This document shows, piece by piece, positions 1 through 6,465 of a stretch of 7,739 nucleotides of DNA. Under the pieces are notes generated by a model that worked only from the letters and a program-made list of their open reading frames with translations, was not told the DNA's origin and did not search any database. Position 1 is the first letter of the stretch; the number at the start of each line of letters is the position of its first letter. The position numbers and the translations under genes were made by a program. Origin of the DNA: Clostridia bacterium (GTDB lineage Bacteria; Bacillota; Clostridia; Oscillospirales; CAG-272); NCBI GenBank assembly GCA_017457465.1, contig JAFTHJ010000118.1, positions 1-7,739 on the forward strand, written 5' to 3'.

Positions 1-1213
1 GTGCTATCGTCAGGGAAAGCCAAATGCCGTTTATATCAAACAGAAGCGGCAAAGCCACGAGCAAAATCGGAGTTAAAACAAGAGGGTCCGAAAAAATAAG
101 AAGATTTGAGGAAATCGTTTTTCCTTTTGCATAGAAATATGAGCCGAAGTATTTAACCGCAGCCTTGAAAGGATAAGATGCAGCATAGATTATAAAGCCC
201 CAGAACATAATTTTTTCGGCTTCTGCACCGGCACCGAAAACGCTCGGTAAAACCCAAATCAAAAGAGGCGTCAGGGCAATAAATCCAAGCGACATTATGA
301 GAAGAATTTTTGCGCTTGACTTTAAAGCGCGCGCTTCGCCGCGAGCATCTCCCGAGCCTTGACAAAAGCTTATTACGGGTTGAACTCCGTCGCAAACACC
401 CTGGAACGCGTAATCAAAGGTGTAAACTGCGTAGCTCATAACGGTATAAGCTGTAACTGCGGGAGTACCGCCAACCTTCATTGCGAAAAAGTTCGTGAAA
501 AGAAGCACCAAAGAGGGAACGAAGTTTATTCCGAGCGGTGCTATCGAAGCCTTCATAATAGAAAGAGTGTCGCTTAAGCGAGGCCTTGCGGGCTTACCTT
601 TCGCTATGGCAAAAAATGCGAGAATCATAATAACCGCCTGTGATGCAACGGTAGATATCGCCACACCCGAGAGGGTGTATTTTTCAACTAAAAGCGCATC
701 GAGAACAAGGTGAAGCACAAGTCCTACTATACAACAAATCATAGAAAACCAGGTTTTGTTTTCGTTTCTCAGAAGAGCTACAAGTCCCGAGCCGACAACC
801 TGAAAAACCGCGCCTATTGAAATAACGTCGGCGTAAGCCTTCGCGTATTCAAAAACCACGGCGTCCTCTGCCGCACCCATGAGTTTTAAAAGCGGCTCGT
901 AGGTAAATTTAAAAATAAGACCTGTTAAAAGACCTAATACCGCGAGCATAATTATGAGGCTCGTCTTTATTTCCTCAGCGCGTGCATTATTGCCGCTGCC
1001 GCGGAAATTGTTTAAAAGAACGGAGCCGCCGATACCGATGCCCGTGCCGAGTGAGGTTATAAAAGCCACGATGGGCCAAACGAAATTTATAGCCGCAAGT
1101 CCCGCATCGCCCGTAACGTTGCCTATAAAAAGTCCGTCAATATTAGTGTAAGTGCCGACAAGCACCATTGAAATGACAGAGGGAATTATGTATCGTGAAA
1201 GCTTGAAGTTCAT
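1..1213 (-). CDS. MATE-family multidrug/sodium efflux transporter (MepA-like), C-terminus cut by window start
   Basis: The minus-strand frame is open from an ATG at 1213-1211 to the first base triplet of the window, giving about 404 residues with no stop. The family's usual length is about 440-460, so only the last part of the C-terminus is missing. The N-terminus (MNFKLSRYIIPSVISMVLVG, then NIDGLFIGNVTGDAGLAA) matches the first helices of MATE transporters. Long hydrophobic helices recur throughout, with an internal segment (FCQGSGDARGEARALK) like the MATE loop between helices. MATE proteins export cationic drugs or metabolites across the cytoplasmic membrane in exchange for Na+ or H+; the substrate here cannot be told. 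The start overlaps the upstream HAD gene stop as ATGA (1213-1210), implying translational coupling and a shared promoter. The family call is from recognised sequence character, not a search. Confidence 0.85.
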   Translation of the reverse strand, partial: MNFKLSRYIIPSVISMVLVGTYTNIDGLFIGNVTGDAGLAAINFVWPIVAFITSLGTGIGIGGSVLLNNFRGSGNNARAEEIKTSLIIMLAVLGLLTGLIFKFTYEPLLKLMGAAEDAVVFEYAKAYADVISIGAVFQVVGSGLVALLRNENKTWFSMICCIVGLVLHLVLDALLVEKYTLSGVAISTVASQAVIMILAFFAIAKGKPARPRLSDTLSIMKASIAPLGINFVPSLVLLFTNFFAMKVGGTPAVTAYTVMSYAVYTFDYAFQGVCDGVQPVISFCQGSGDARGEARALKSSAKILLIMSLGFIALTPLLIWVLPSVFGAGAEAEKIMFWGFIIYAASYPFKAAVKYFGSYFYAKGKTISSNLLIFSDPLVLTPILLVALPLLFDINGIWLSLTIA

Positions 1214-1935
1214 AAGGCGGATAAGACCTCGCAAAGCTTTGATGCGTCGTGAATTACAAGGTCCGCGCCGCCGTTTCTTAAAATCTCTGCGTTTTCTTCC
1301 GTTTTTGCAACTCCGACAACCTGAACGCCGCCGGCCTTTGCGTAAGAGATGTCCGTAAGAGTGTCGCCAACCATAAGAATTTCATTTTTCGAGAGGGAAA
1401 GCTTTTCTCTCACGAAATCAAGCGAGTCGGGAGAGGGCTTCGTAGGCATTACTCCGTCGTCTGAAAGAACAAAGGTGAAAAATTCTCTTATACCAAGCTT
1501 CTTTAAGCACTCCTCTGTAACGAGAGGGGCATCAGTCGTAACGACGCCGAGCGTTATTCCGCTGTCGTAAAGCTCTTTGAGAGCCTCGTAAAGCTTCGGT
1601 GAGGTAGGCTTTATCTCGCCCTTATCCATATATTTATGGTAGGCTTCTCTTGTAAGCGCTATAATCTCGTTTTCAGAAAGCGCGTCCGTGTGCTTCTTTA
1701 TAACCGAGAAAATAACGCGCCCCATACTTGCGTAAGTGCCGTGACAAAGCTCGCTTGTAATCGAGGTAACGCCATCGCGAACGTCAAAGGCGTCGAAAAT
1801 TTCCGAAACAACGGAAGAGGGGAGCTTTGCGTATTCTACAATATAAGAAAGCGCCGCCTCGCTGACGGGAAGCCAGAATGCATCAAAATCAAGAAGCGTG
1901 CCGTCCTTGTCGAAAATAATAAGTTTTTTATCCAT
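1210..1935 (-). CDS. HAD-superfamily hydrolase (subfamily IA, phosphoglycolate-phosphatase-like)
   Basis: This is a 241-aa soluble protein with all four HAD motifs. Motif I is IIFDKDGT (nucleophile Asp9, acid/base Asp11). Motif II is VVTTDA with Thr133. Motif III is Lys166 in PTKPSPD. Motif IV is MVGDTLTDI with Asp191 and Asp195. A helical cap fits between motif I and II (about residues 15-115), as in the Gph/PgmB-type subfamily IA. Such enzymes hydrolyse small phosphate esters in the cytoplasm through an aspartyl-phosphate; the physiological substrate is not deducible. The ATG at 1935-1933 has only a weak GGTGA element close upstream (1943-1939). The stop TGA overlaps the start of the MATE gene by four bases, so the two form an operon. 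A credible sigma-A promoter lies at 1966-1994. Confidence 0.9.
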   Translation of the reverse strand: MDKKLIIFDKDGTLLDFDAFWLPVSEAALSYIVEYAKLPSSVVSEIFDAFDVRDGVTSITSELCHGTYASMGRVIFSVIKKHTDALSENEIIALTREAYHKYMDKGEIKPTSPKLYEALKELYDSGITLGVVTTDAPLVTEECLKKLGIREFFTFVLSDDGVMPTKPSPDSLDFVREKLSLSKNEILMVGDTLTDISYAKAGGVQVVGVAKTEENAEILRNGGADLVIHDASKLCEVLSAL

Positions 1936-1965
1936 AATTCACCGTATAATATTATTGATGGCTTT

Positions 1966-1994
1966 ATTTTACCACAGTTTTTCTATAAAATCAA
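1966..1994 (-). promoter_or_regulatory. Sigma-A-type promoter for the HAD-MATE operon
   Basis: On the minus strand, TTGATT (1994-1989) is followed by a 17-bp spacer and TAAAAT (1971-1966), with a TG one base upstream of the -10 (extended -10). It would start transcription about 20-25 bp before the HAD ATG. It points away from the tRNA promoter. Confidence 0.6.
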
Positions 1995-2003
1995 CGATTT
2001 TCA

Positions 2004-2019
2004 CGATTTTTAAAAATCG
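2004..2019. promoter_or_regulatory. Perfect 16-bp palindrome between divergent promoters (possible operator)
   Basis: CGATTTTTAAAAATCG is exactly self-complementary. It lies about 10 bp upstream of the minus-strand -35 box of the HAD operon and about 25 bp upstream of the tRNA -35 box. That position suits a repressor or activator site acting on the HAD-MATE operon. AT-rich palindromes also arise by chance, so the regulatory role is inference. Confidence 0.35.
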
Positions 2020-2043
2020 CTTTGAGATTTTGACGGAAAGCAC

Positions 2044-2072
2044 TTGACAAAGCAAAAAAAACTTGATATAAT
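2044..2072 (+). promoter_or_regulatory. Consensus sigma-A promoter of the tRNA-Ser gene
   Basis: TTGACA (2044-2049), a 17-bp spacer and TATAAT (2067-2072) match the consensus at every position with ideal spacing. Transcription would begin near 2079-2080, about 27 bp before the mature tRNA 5' end. This strength is usual for stable RNA genes. Confidence 0.9.
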
Positions 2073-2106
2073 AGTTCGGCAAGCTAAAGAACCACGGCTT
2101 GAAAAT

Positions 2107-2196
2107 GGAGAAGTACTCAAGTGGTGAAGAGGCGCCCCTGCTAAGGGTGTAGGTCGGGCAACCGGCGCGAAGGTTCAAATCCTTTCTTCTCCGCCA
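2107..2196 (+). tRNA. tRNA-Ser (anticodon GCT), CCA encoded
   Basis: The acceptor stem GGAGAAG (2107-2113) pairs fully with CTTCTCC (2186-2192), followed by discriminator G and an encoded CCA (2194-2196). The anticodon arm CGCCC / GGGTG encloses the loop CTGCTAA with GCT at 2140-2142, reading AGC/AGU serine codons. The long variable arm typical of serine tRNAs follows (TAGGTCGGGCAACCGGCGC region), then a T arm with TTCAAAT in its loop. It has its own consensus promoter. The 3' half of tRNA-Ser genes is a common phage integration site, and the phage-like operon begins about 100 bp downstream. Confidence 0.97.
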
Positions 2197-2267
2197 AGAA
2201 TGAATAATCCGAACACCATTATTTTTGTGAAAGCAGAATACTGGGGAGTTTGGGTTAAACACAGAAT

Positions 2268-2303
2268 AAGGTAGGAACAAAGCGTTCCTACCTTTTCTTT
2301 TTT
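2268..2303. terminator. Strong intrinsic terminator shared by tRNA-Ser (+) and the phage-like operon (-)
   Basis: AAGGTAGGAAC (2268-2278) pairs perfectly with GTTCCTACCTT (2284-2294) around a 5-nt loop AAAGC. On the plus strand the stem is followed by TTCTTTTTT, making a classical terminator for the tRNA transcript. On the minus strand the stem starts just after the last operon gene's TAA (2304-2302) and is followed by TTATTCTG, a weaker U-tract, so it may work in both directions. Confidence 0.85.
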
Positions 2304-3300
2304 ACGCTGTAGCCTTCTGAATCGGGACATACTCCTCTGCAGGTTCTGCCGCCTGTTCGGGAGCTTCCTCATCGTCGTCCTCTTCCTCTGCAGGTTCGGG
2401 ATGCGAGTCGAAGTACTGCATCGCCTGTTCCATAAGGTCGGTCTGGTCGTCCATGTAGTTTACCGTGTCGAAGACGATATTCTCATAACCGAACTTGTAG
2501 CCCGTAAAGCCGTTCATGACGACGGCGAGGAGCTTGAGCATACAGGATGCGAAAATCACCCATGTAGGCTCGACAACCATGTCCAGAACGATAATGCTCA
2601 TGACGAGCGATATCAGGAAAGTGGTGACGAACTTCGTGCCGAAGTTGATGCTCTTCTTGGTCTCAGGCTTCACGCCGAGCGGTGCGCGGCGGCTTGAGCC
2701 TCTGCCGCGCTTCATAATCATCTCAGGCGTGAGCTTGACGGGCTTTATGGCGTTTGCCTTAATGAGCGCCGCCTTCTGCACCTTCGAGAGCTTCTTGTCG
2801 TTCTCGATGGTCTCGGCATCCAGACCGAGCCACTTCTTGCGGTACTCTCTGTAGGAGAAGCCCACAACGGCAAGGACGGACATTCTGGCGTTCTTCAGCT
2901 CGTCGTCGATGTAGTACCTGCAGAACTCGTGGAGTCTGGTCTGCCTCTGCGCGTCAATGATAGACTTCTTCTTGGTACTGAACCTGTCGAGAGAGCTTGT
3001 ATAAAGCTCGCTCTGAAGACCGTGTCTCATGCCGCTGTCGGAGGCATTTACATACATCGAGTAAGAGCAGAACAAGAGCAGGAAGAAGTCCAGTCCGAGC
3101 GCCGCAATTTGCTCGAAAGAGGTGAGTCTGATATCCGTGGTCACGATAACGATAACCGCGAATATCAGGAAGACACCGACGAAAATACCAGCGTTATTCA
3201 GGAGGCTTTTTGCCACCTTTTTCTTTTGGTTATGCTCCGAGACCACAGCCTGCTCGAAGGCTTCGGCTCTGGAGCTTTTTTGCGTTTCAATTCTTTCCAC
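2302..3300 (-). CDS. Four-helix membrane protein of unknown function, last gene of the operon
   Basis: This is a 332-aa protein I do not recognise. Two pairs of hydrophobic helices (about residues 37-55 and 63-83, then 222-242 and 246-266) flank a basic, mostly polar central loop (85-220) that is probably cytoplasmic. The C-terminal tail (300-323) is almost entirely Glu, Asp, Pro and Ala. The start is GTG at 3300-3298, chosen because a near-perfect AAAGGAGGTG ribosome binding site (3316-3307) lies 6 nt upstream and no better ATG exists. That site overlaps the TAA of the preceding gene, implying coupled translation. The stop abuts the terminator at 2268-2303, so this gene closes the transcript. 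It could belong to host-cell lysis, superinfection exclusion or membrane remodelling, but nothing in the sequence decides between them. Confidence 0.75.
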   Translation of the reverse strand: MERIETQKSSRAEAFEQAVVSEHNQKKKVAKSLLNNAGIFVGVFLIFAVIVIVTTDIRLTSFEQIAALGLDFFLLLFCSYSMYVNASDSGMRHGLQSELYTSSLDRFSTKKKSIIDAQRQTRLHEFCRYYIDDELKNARMSVLAVVGFSYREYRKKWLGLDAETIENDKKLSKVQKAALIKANAIKPVKLTPEMIMKRGRGSSRRAPLGVKPETKKSINFGTKFVTTFLISLVMSIIVLDMVVEPTWVIFASCMLKLLAVVMNGFTGYKFGYENIVFDTVNYMDDQTDLMEQAMQYFDSHPEPAEEEDDDEEAPEQAAEPAEEYVPIQKATA

Positions 3301-3314
3301 GACCTACACCTCCT

Positions 3315-3674
3315 TTAAGGCTTGTTGCCGATGATATTGCCGAGCTTGTAGATGCCAGCGCCGATTAAATTGGCGATAGTTCCGAAGAAGCACACCACGA
3401 CCATCTGGTCGATAATGTTACGCAGGCACACAAACAGAACGAGAAGCACTACCCAGACCACCCAGACGGACGGGGAGCGGAAGTACGCCTTTATCTGCTT
3501 GATAAACGGTAGGCAGGACAGGAAGGCAAAGATGAGGAACAGACCAGACATGGTCGCCTCGGAGCTTTTCTCTACCCAGATGGGAAACTGAGTCAGCGTT
3601 GCGGCGAGCGGAACGGACACATCAATGGTGACCGCTATCGCCTTGAGGATATTACCCTTCGTTCTGTTGGTCAT
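3315..3674 (-). CDS. Small multi-spanning membrane protein, holin-sized
   Basis: This 119-aa protein has about four hydrophobic segments (near residues 8-28, 42-58, 69-83 and 88-108), a short polar N-terminus and a basic C-terminal end (YKLGNIIGNKP). Length, helix content and position between other membrane-protein genes in a late-type phage operon fit a holin, which would permeabilise the cytoplasmic membrane to release an endolysin. However, no endolysin gene is in the window and I recognise no holin family signature. The ATG at 3674-3672 is preceded by GGAGGTG (3687-3681), which spans the 3' end of the upstream gene, whose TAA ends only 3 bp before the start. The holin role is inference. 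Confidence 0.7.
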   Translation of the reverse strand: MTNRTKGNILKAIAVTIDVSVPLAATLTQFPIWVEKSSEATMSGLFLIFAFLSCLPFIKQIKAYFRSPSVWVVWVVLLVLFVCLRNIIDQMVVVCFFGTIANLIGAGIYKLGNIIGNKP

Positions 3675-3677
3675 GGG

Positions 3678-4451
3678 TTACACCTCCGTGTCTTCTTTTT
3701 TCGTTTCCGTCTCCGTATCACCTGTAGCCGAGCCGATATTGTTTCTAACAGCCTCGACAATAGCCATGAGTTGCTTGTCGTCCTCAAGGGTCTTCAAGCA
3801 ATTCGCATACTTGAGGTTTACGAGGTCTTTCACGCCCTGCGGCAAGTTCTTGGAGTTCACATATACGGTGGTGAGAATCTCAAGAATAGCCGAGTTGGTA
3901 GCCAGCACAGCACCGACGATGCGGTTTCTCTCGCCCTCCATAGCTCCGTACTGGTCGTAGGCTTCCTTCATAGCGTCGTAGCGCTCGGAAAGACCGTTGT
4001 AGCCGTCTATCATTCTGTTGGTTACATCGACGACGGAGTTCTGACCTCCGAGGGTCTCTTCAACCTCACCCTTGATGTTCTCAAGCGTTTTCTTGGTCTC
4101 TTTGGACATCTTGGAGCTTGAGTGCTTCAGGATAAGGTTCAGAATCAAGAGAATCACAGAACCGACAACGGAGAGGGTCTCTCCAGAATAGGTCGTGACG
4201 AACTCCCAGATGCGCGTAAACAGCGTGTGGTATGTACTCTCGCCGCCTGAGTCTTCAGGAGCTTCAGGAGCGGGTGTTTCAGGCTCAGGAGCAGGCGTTT
4301 CGACTACAGGCTCGTCTACAACGGGAGTCTCCGTTTCGACGGTCTCTGAGGTCTCTGCGCTGACCTCCTCAGCGCTTGCGGTCACGGGAAAGACGCAGAG
4401 CGTCATTACAGCGATAAGACACAGCAATATCGCAAAAAATCTCTTTTTCAT
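3678..4451 (-). CDS. Secreted or membrane-anchored protein with signal peptide, acidic Pro/Glu-rich linker, TM helix and coiled coil
   Basis: This is a 257-aa protein of no family I recognise. Residues 1-27 form a clear signal peptide (KKR, hydrophobic core, then VTASA|EE). Residues 28-72 are a low-complexity stretch of Glu, Thr, Val, Pro and Ala with ETPAPEPETPAPEAPE-type repeats, as in wall-spanning linkers. A hydrophobic helix follows at about 92-109. The rest (113-240) is predicted helical and coiled-coil-like, and the tail is rich in Glu, Thr and Lys. If the signal peptide is cleaved, the linker lies outside the membrane and the helical part inside. Spanin-like or lysis-accessory function is conceivable but not shown. 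ATG 4451-4449 follows AAAGGAG (4466-4460) overlapping the preceding TAA. Confidence 0.75.
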   Translation of the reverse strand: MKKRFFAILLCLIAVMTLCVFPVTASAEEVSAETSETVETETPVVDEPVVETPAPEPETPAPEAPEDSGGESTYHTLFTRIWEFVTTYSGETLSVVGSVILLILNLILKHSSSKMSKETKKTLENIKGEVEETLGGQNSVVDVTNRMIDGYNGLSERYDAMKEAYDQYGAMEGERNRIVGAVLATNSAILEILTTVYVNSKNLPQGVKDLVNLKYANCLKTLEDDKQLMAIVEAVRNNIGSATGDTETETKKEDTEV

Positions 4452-4465
4452 AGCGTTTTCTCCTT

Positions 4466-4921
4466 TTAGGTTAAGTCGTAGCCTTCGAGGAGCTTCTCAA
4501 GCCTGTCCTCCAGCTCCTTGACGCGCCCTTCGAGGCGCTCTTGGTTCTGACGGATGCCTTCGTTCTCCAGTTTCAGCTCTACGAATCGTTGCGGCAAATT
4601 CATGTCGTTGGGAGAGATAAGAGTGCCGCCGCTCTTCTGTTTCTCCGCTAAAAGTTCTTCGCAAGCCCACTTGCGAGGGCGCGCGCTTCCATCGAGTAGT
4701 GCCACCGTGACCTTCACCACGCCGTTGAGCTTGTCTACGGGTACAGAGCAAGTCTCGCCGTGGAGCAGACGGTACATAGAGTCGCCGCCTACCTCGAAAA
4801 TCGCCGTAGCGCCCGATGGAGCGCCCGAAAAGTCTACATACAGGTCGTCGTAGACCAGTTCGGGCTGTCTTGTAAGTACGACTGCCGTACCGTTGTCAAG
4901 AATCTTGTACTCCATCTTCAT
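4466..4921 (-). CDS. Phage structural-type protein: beta-rich N-terminal domain plus C-terminal coiled coil
   Basis: This 151-aa protein has residues 1-85 that look like a small beta-sandwich (alternating hydrophobic strands such as TAVVLTR, DLYVDFSG, TAIFEVGG, VKVTVALLD). A linker follows, then a heptad-type helix at about 112-147 (FVELKLENEGIRQNQERLEGRVKELEDRLEKL in part). This layout resembles small baseplate or tail-fibre-associated phage proteins in which a trimerising coil follows a beta domain; I cannot name the family. The ATG at 4921-4919 is preceded by GAGGG (4932-4928) overlapping the TGA of the upstream gene; a second in-frame ATG at 4915-4913 is a less likely start. It could act with the diversified protein encoded two genes upstream. 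Confidence 0.75.
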   Translation of the reverse strand: MKMEYKILDNGTAVVLTRQPELVYDDLYVDFSGAPSGATAIFEVGGDSMYRLLHGETCSVPVDKLNGVVKVTVALLDGSARPRKWACEELLAEKQKSGGTLISPNDMNLPQRFVELKLENEGIRQNQERLEGRVKELEDRLEKLLEGYDLT

Positions 4922-4930
4922 AGCCTACCC

Positions 4931-5125
4931 TCATACGAACCACTCTTCCTTGAGAGACTGCTTATTGCTCGCCTCAATCTCGGACTGGGTTTTGCCATCC
5001 AGCGCATTTACCCAGAGTTCGCAGGCATCGTCGATTTCGCGCTGGGAGAGGTAACCGCCTTCCTTCTGCGCGTTCGCCGATTCGAGCCACTTTTCTTTAC
5101 TGAATCTTTTTTCAGTTGTTGCCAT
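4931..5125 (-). CDS. Small hypothetical protein directly downstream of the DGR reverse transcriptase
   Basis: This 64-aa protein is polar and probably helical (KRFSKEKWLESANAQ, then LSQREIDDACELWVNALDG), ending in EEWFV. The ribosome binding site AGGAGG (5139-5134) sits 8 nt before the ATG (5125-5123), and the RT stop is 17 bp upstream. I do not recognise it. It is too short (about half) and too acidic to be the DGR accessory protein Avd, which is a roughly 120-aa basic four-helix bundle. It could be a tail-assembly or chaperone-like protein. Its ribosome binding site region is nearly the same as that of the variable protein gene, noted separately. Confidence 0.7.
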   Translation of the reverse strand: MATTEKRFSKEKWLESANAQKEGGYLSQREIDDACELWVNALDGKTQSEIEASNKQSLKEEWFV

Positions 5126-5132
5126 GATAAAA

Positions 5133-5152
5133 TCCTCCTATGTTATGTTGTT
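5133..5152 (-). repeat. Direct repeat copy 2 flanking the DGR cassette
   Basis: On the minus strand AACAACATAACA, two extra bases (TA), then GGAGGA. It spans the last codons and stop of the RT gene (also ending ThrThr-stop) and the ribosome binding site of the 64-aa gene. All 18 bases of copy 1 are present in the same order. Confidence 0.6.
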
Positions 5153-6195
5153 GCTGGCACGCCGTAGTGTTTCGCGTACCAAGACATGAATTTTCTTGCT
5201 CGACCTTTGGATATGGTCGGCTTTATTCTTTCAAGATAATACTTCTTGAAATTGATTCGCTTGCTATATCCCATGTAGGTTAGAAAACGAATCACTTGTC
5301 GTTCTCGCATACCATATTGTTTGATTTTTCGCACTGCGCGGGTAAGTGAGTAAAGCAATTTCTTTCTCAATAAGGTATAGCCCTTGTAAAACCTGTAACC
5401 AACAAAATCTATCGGGCGAGAGTAAATCTTCCACACTTGCCAGTCGTCCTTGAAGCGCAATTTTTCCTTGCGGAGATAAGTACCGAGCAATAATCTTGCC
5501 TTGTGGAGCTTTCTTTTGTTGGTATCAAGAAAAACCACATCGTCGACATATCGCGTATAGTGCTTGATTCCACATTTTTCTTTTACCTCGTGGTCGAACT
5601 GCTGGAGATAGAAGTTTGCAAAGCCTTGCGAGGTATAGTACCCGATAGGCAAGCCGCTTCCGCCGCTGTCAAGAATACCGTCTATGAGCCGCAATACCTT
5701 TGCGTCCTTGATTACACGACGGAATTTTTGCTTTAAGATGTCCGTGTCAACCGACTCGAAAAAGTGGTGAATATCTGCCTTCATGACATATTTGATTTTC
5801 TTATCCTTCTTCTGGAATCGTTCGATAGACTTCTTTGCCGCGAGACCACCTTTGCCCTTTACAGAGCCACAGCTATAGCGATACGCGCCTCTGTAAACGA
5901 TGGGGTCTATAACCTGCATCAGCGCCCAATGAATTATTTGGTCGGGGAAGAATTTTGGCACTTTGATGTGCCTGATTTTCTTGCGTTCTCGTCTCGTCTT
6001 TTCTATCGGAGGGGAGAACACAAAGTTTTCGTCCGCGAGAATGTTCTGGATTCGTTTAACGAACCTTTCAGGATGCTCGTGGCACTCCAAGACAATACCG
6101 TGCCGATTTTTCTTGTTTTTCGTGGCGTTATGTATTGCCTTCATGATGTTTTCGTCTGAGATGATTTTCTCAAAAAGGAAACCTACTCGTTTCAT
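5143..6195 (-). CDS. Diversity-generating retroelement reverse transcriptase
   Basis: This 350-aa RT would copy the template-repeat RNA with errors at adenines. The fingers/palm motifs appear in order. A basic N-terminal part holds IRHIKVPKFFPDQIIHWAL (about 75-92), then YRYSCGSVKGKGG (105-117). Motif A is KADIHHFFESVD with catalytic Asp141. A motif of the DGR type follows, LPIGYYTSQGFANFYL (182-197), where IGxxxSQ is the hallmark separating DGR RTs from group II intron and retron RTs. Motif C is YVDD (216-219) with catalytic Asp218/219. DFVGYRF (263-269) begins the thumb region, and the C-terminus is strongly basic, as expected for RNA binding. Length fits DGR RTs (about 300-400 aa), with no maturase or endonuclease domain. 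ATG 6195-6193 follows AAAGGA (6205-6200). It is visibly more AT-rich than the genes downstream, suggesting a separate origin. Confidence 0.95.
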   Translation of the reverse strand: MKRVGFLFEKIISDENIMKAIHNATKNKKNRHGIVLECHEHPERFVKRIQNILADENFVFSPPIEKTRRERKKIRHIKVPKFFPDQIIHWALMQVIDPIVYRGAYRYSCGSVKGKGGLAAKKSIERFQKKDKKIKYVMKADIHHFFESVDTDILKQKFRRVIKDAKVLRLIDGILDSGGSGLPIGYYTSQGFANFYLQQFDHEVKEKCGIKHYTRYVDDVVFLDTNKRKLHKARLLLGTYLRKEKLRFKDDWQVWKIYSRPIDFVGYRFYKGYTLLRKKLLYSLTRAVRKIKQYGMRERQVIRFLTYMGYSKRINFKKYYLERIKPTISKGRARKFMSWYAKHYGVPATT

Positions 6196-6441
6196 AAAGT
6201 CCTTTCTGTAAAGAGTATCTTTGTTGCTACCTTATGGTGTTTCAATGCCGAAGCCCTACTAAACCATACTCTTTGCGGTTATTTTCTGCCAAGGGGCAAA
6301 GGAAATACAAACCATGTTCATATTTGCAACAAATTCGTCCGCCGATGTTCGAGTTCGCATTGGAAGCGTCATTGTTACCGTTCCAGTACCAAAGACCCGC
6401 GTTCGCGTCGTTGTTCCAATTCCCGCCGACACACAACACGG
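6196..6441 (-). ncRNA. DGR template RNA region (TR plus 3' spacer)
   Basis: The segment between the variable protein gene and the RT start holds no real gene. It consists of the template repeat followed by 132 bp of spacer before the RT ATG. In the Bordetella phage DGR the RT primes on and copies an RNA made of TR plus a similar-length downstream spacer, so the same role is inferred. No separate promoter is obvious; transcription probably comes from the operon. RNA ends are unknown and these bounds are only the minimum expected. Confidence 0.55.
6328..6441 (-). repeat. DGR template repeat (TR)
   Basis: This 114-bp sequence pairs with the VR at exactly 230 bp offset. On the coding (minus) strand it is loaded with AAC and AAT codons, which translate as NWNNDANAGLWYWNGNNDAS and onward. 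There are 27 adenines in the repeat, and 19 of them differ in the VR, against a single change at a non-adenine base (6413). Similarity continues weakly past 6328 (bases 6323-6325 match, 6326-6327 do not). The 3' end therefore differs from the VR in the way IMH* differs from IMH in known DGRs. Confidence 0.95.
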
Positions 6442-6465
6442 CAACCAGCGGTTTGTATTCCCTTG

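Noticed and set aside
1969..2280. 103-aa minus-strand ORF running antisense through the tRNA
   Set aside because: Its central part (RRKDLNLRAGCPTYTLSRGA) is the familiar false translation of an antisense tRNA-Ser; it also crosses the tRNA promoter and has no ribosome binding site.
4931..5125. 64-aa protein as the Avd accessory factor
   Set aside because: It is about half the length of Avd, is not basic, and cannot form a four-helix bundle of that size.
2401..5167. Several plus-strand ORFs of 70-135 aa opposite the minus-strand operon
   Set aside because: They are antisense shadows of well-supported genes with strong ribosome binding sites and coupled stops; their compositions are Arg/Ser/His-rich nonsense and they lack their own ribosome binding sites.
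5143..6195. RT as a group II intron maturase or retron RT
   Set aside because: There is no maturase X or HNH domain and no intron domain V/VI nearby, the motif is IGxxxSQ rather than the intron or retron forms, and a matching TR/VR pair is adjacent.
6242..6444. Short ORFs over the template repeat as protein-coding genes
   Set aside because: The sequence is the DGR template; similarity to the target protein is explained by TR/VR homology, and no convincing start site exists.
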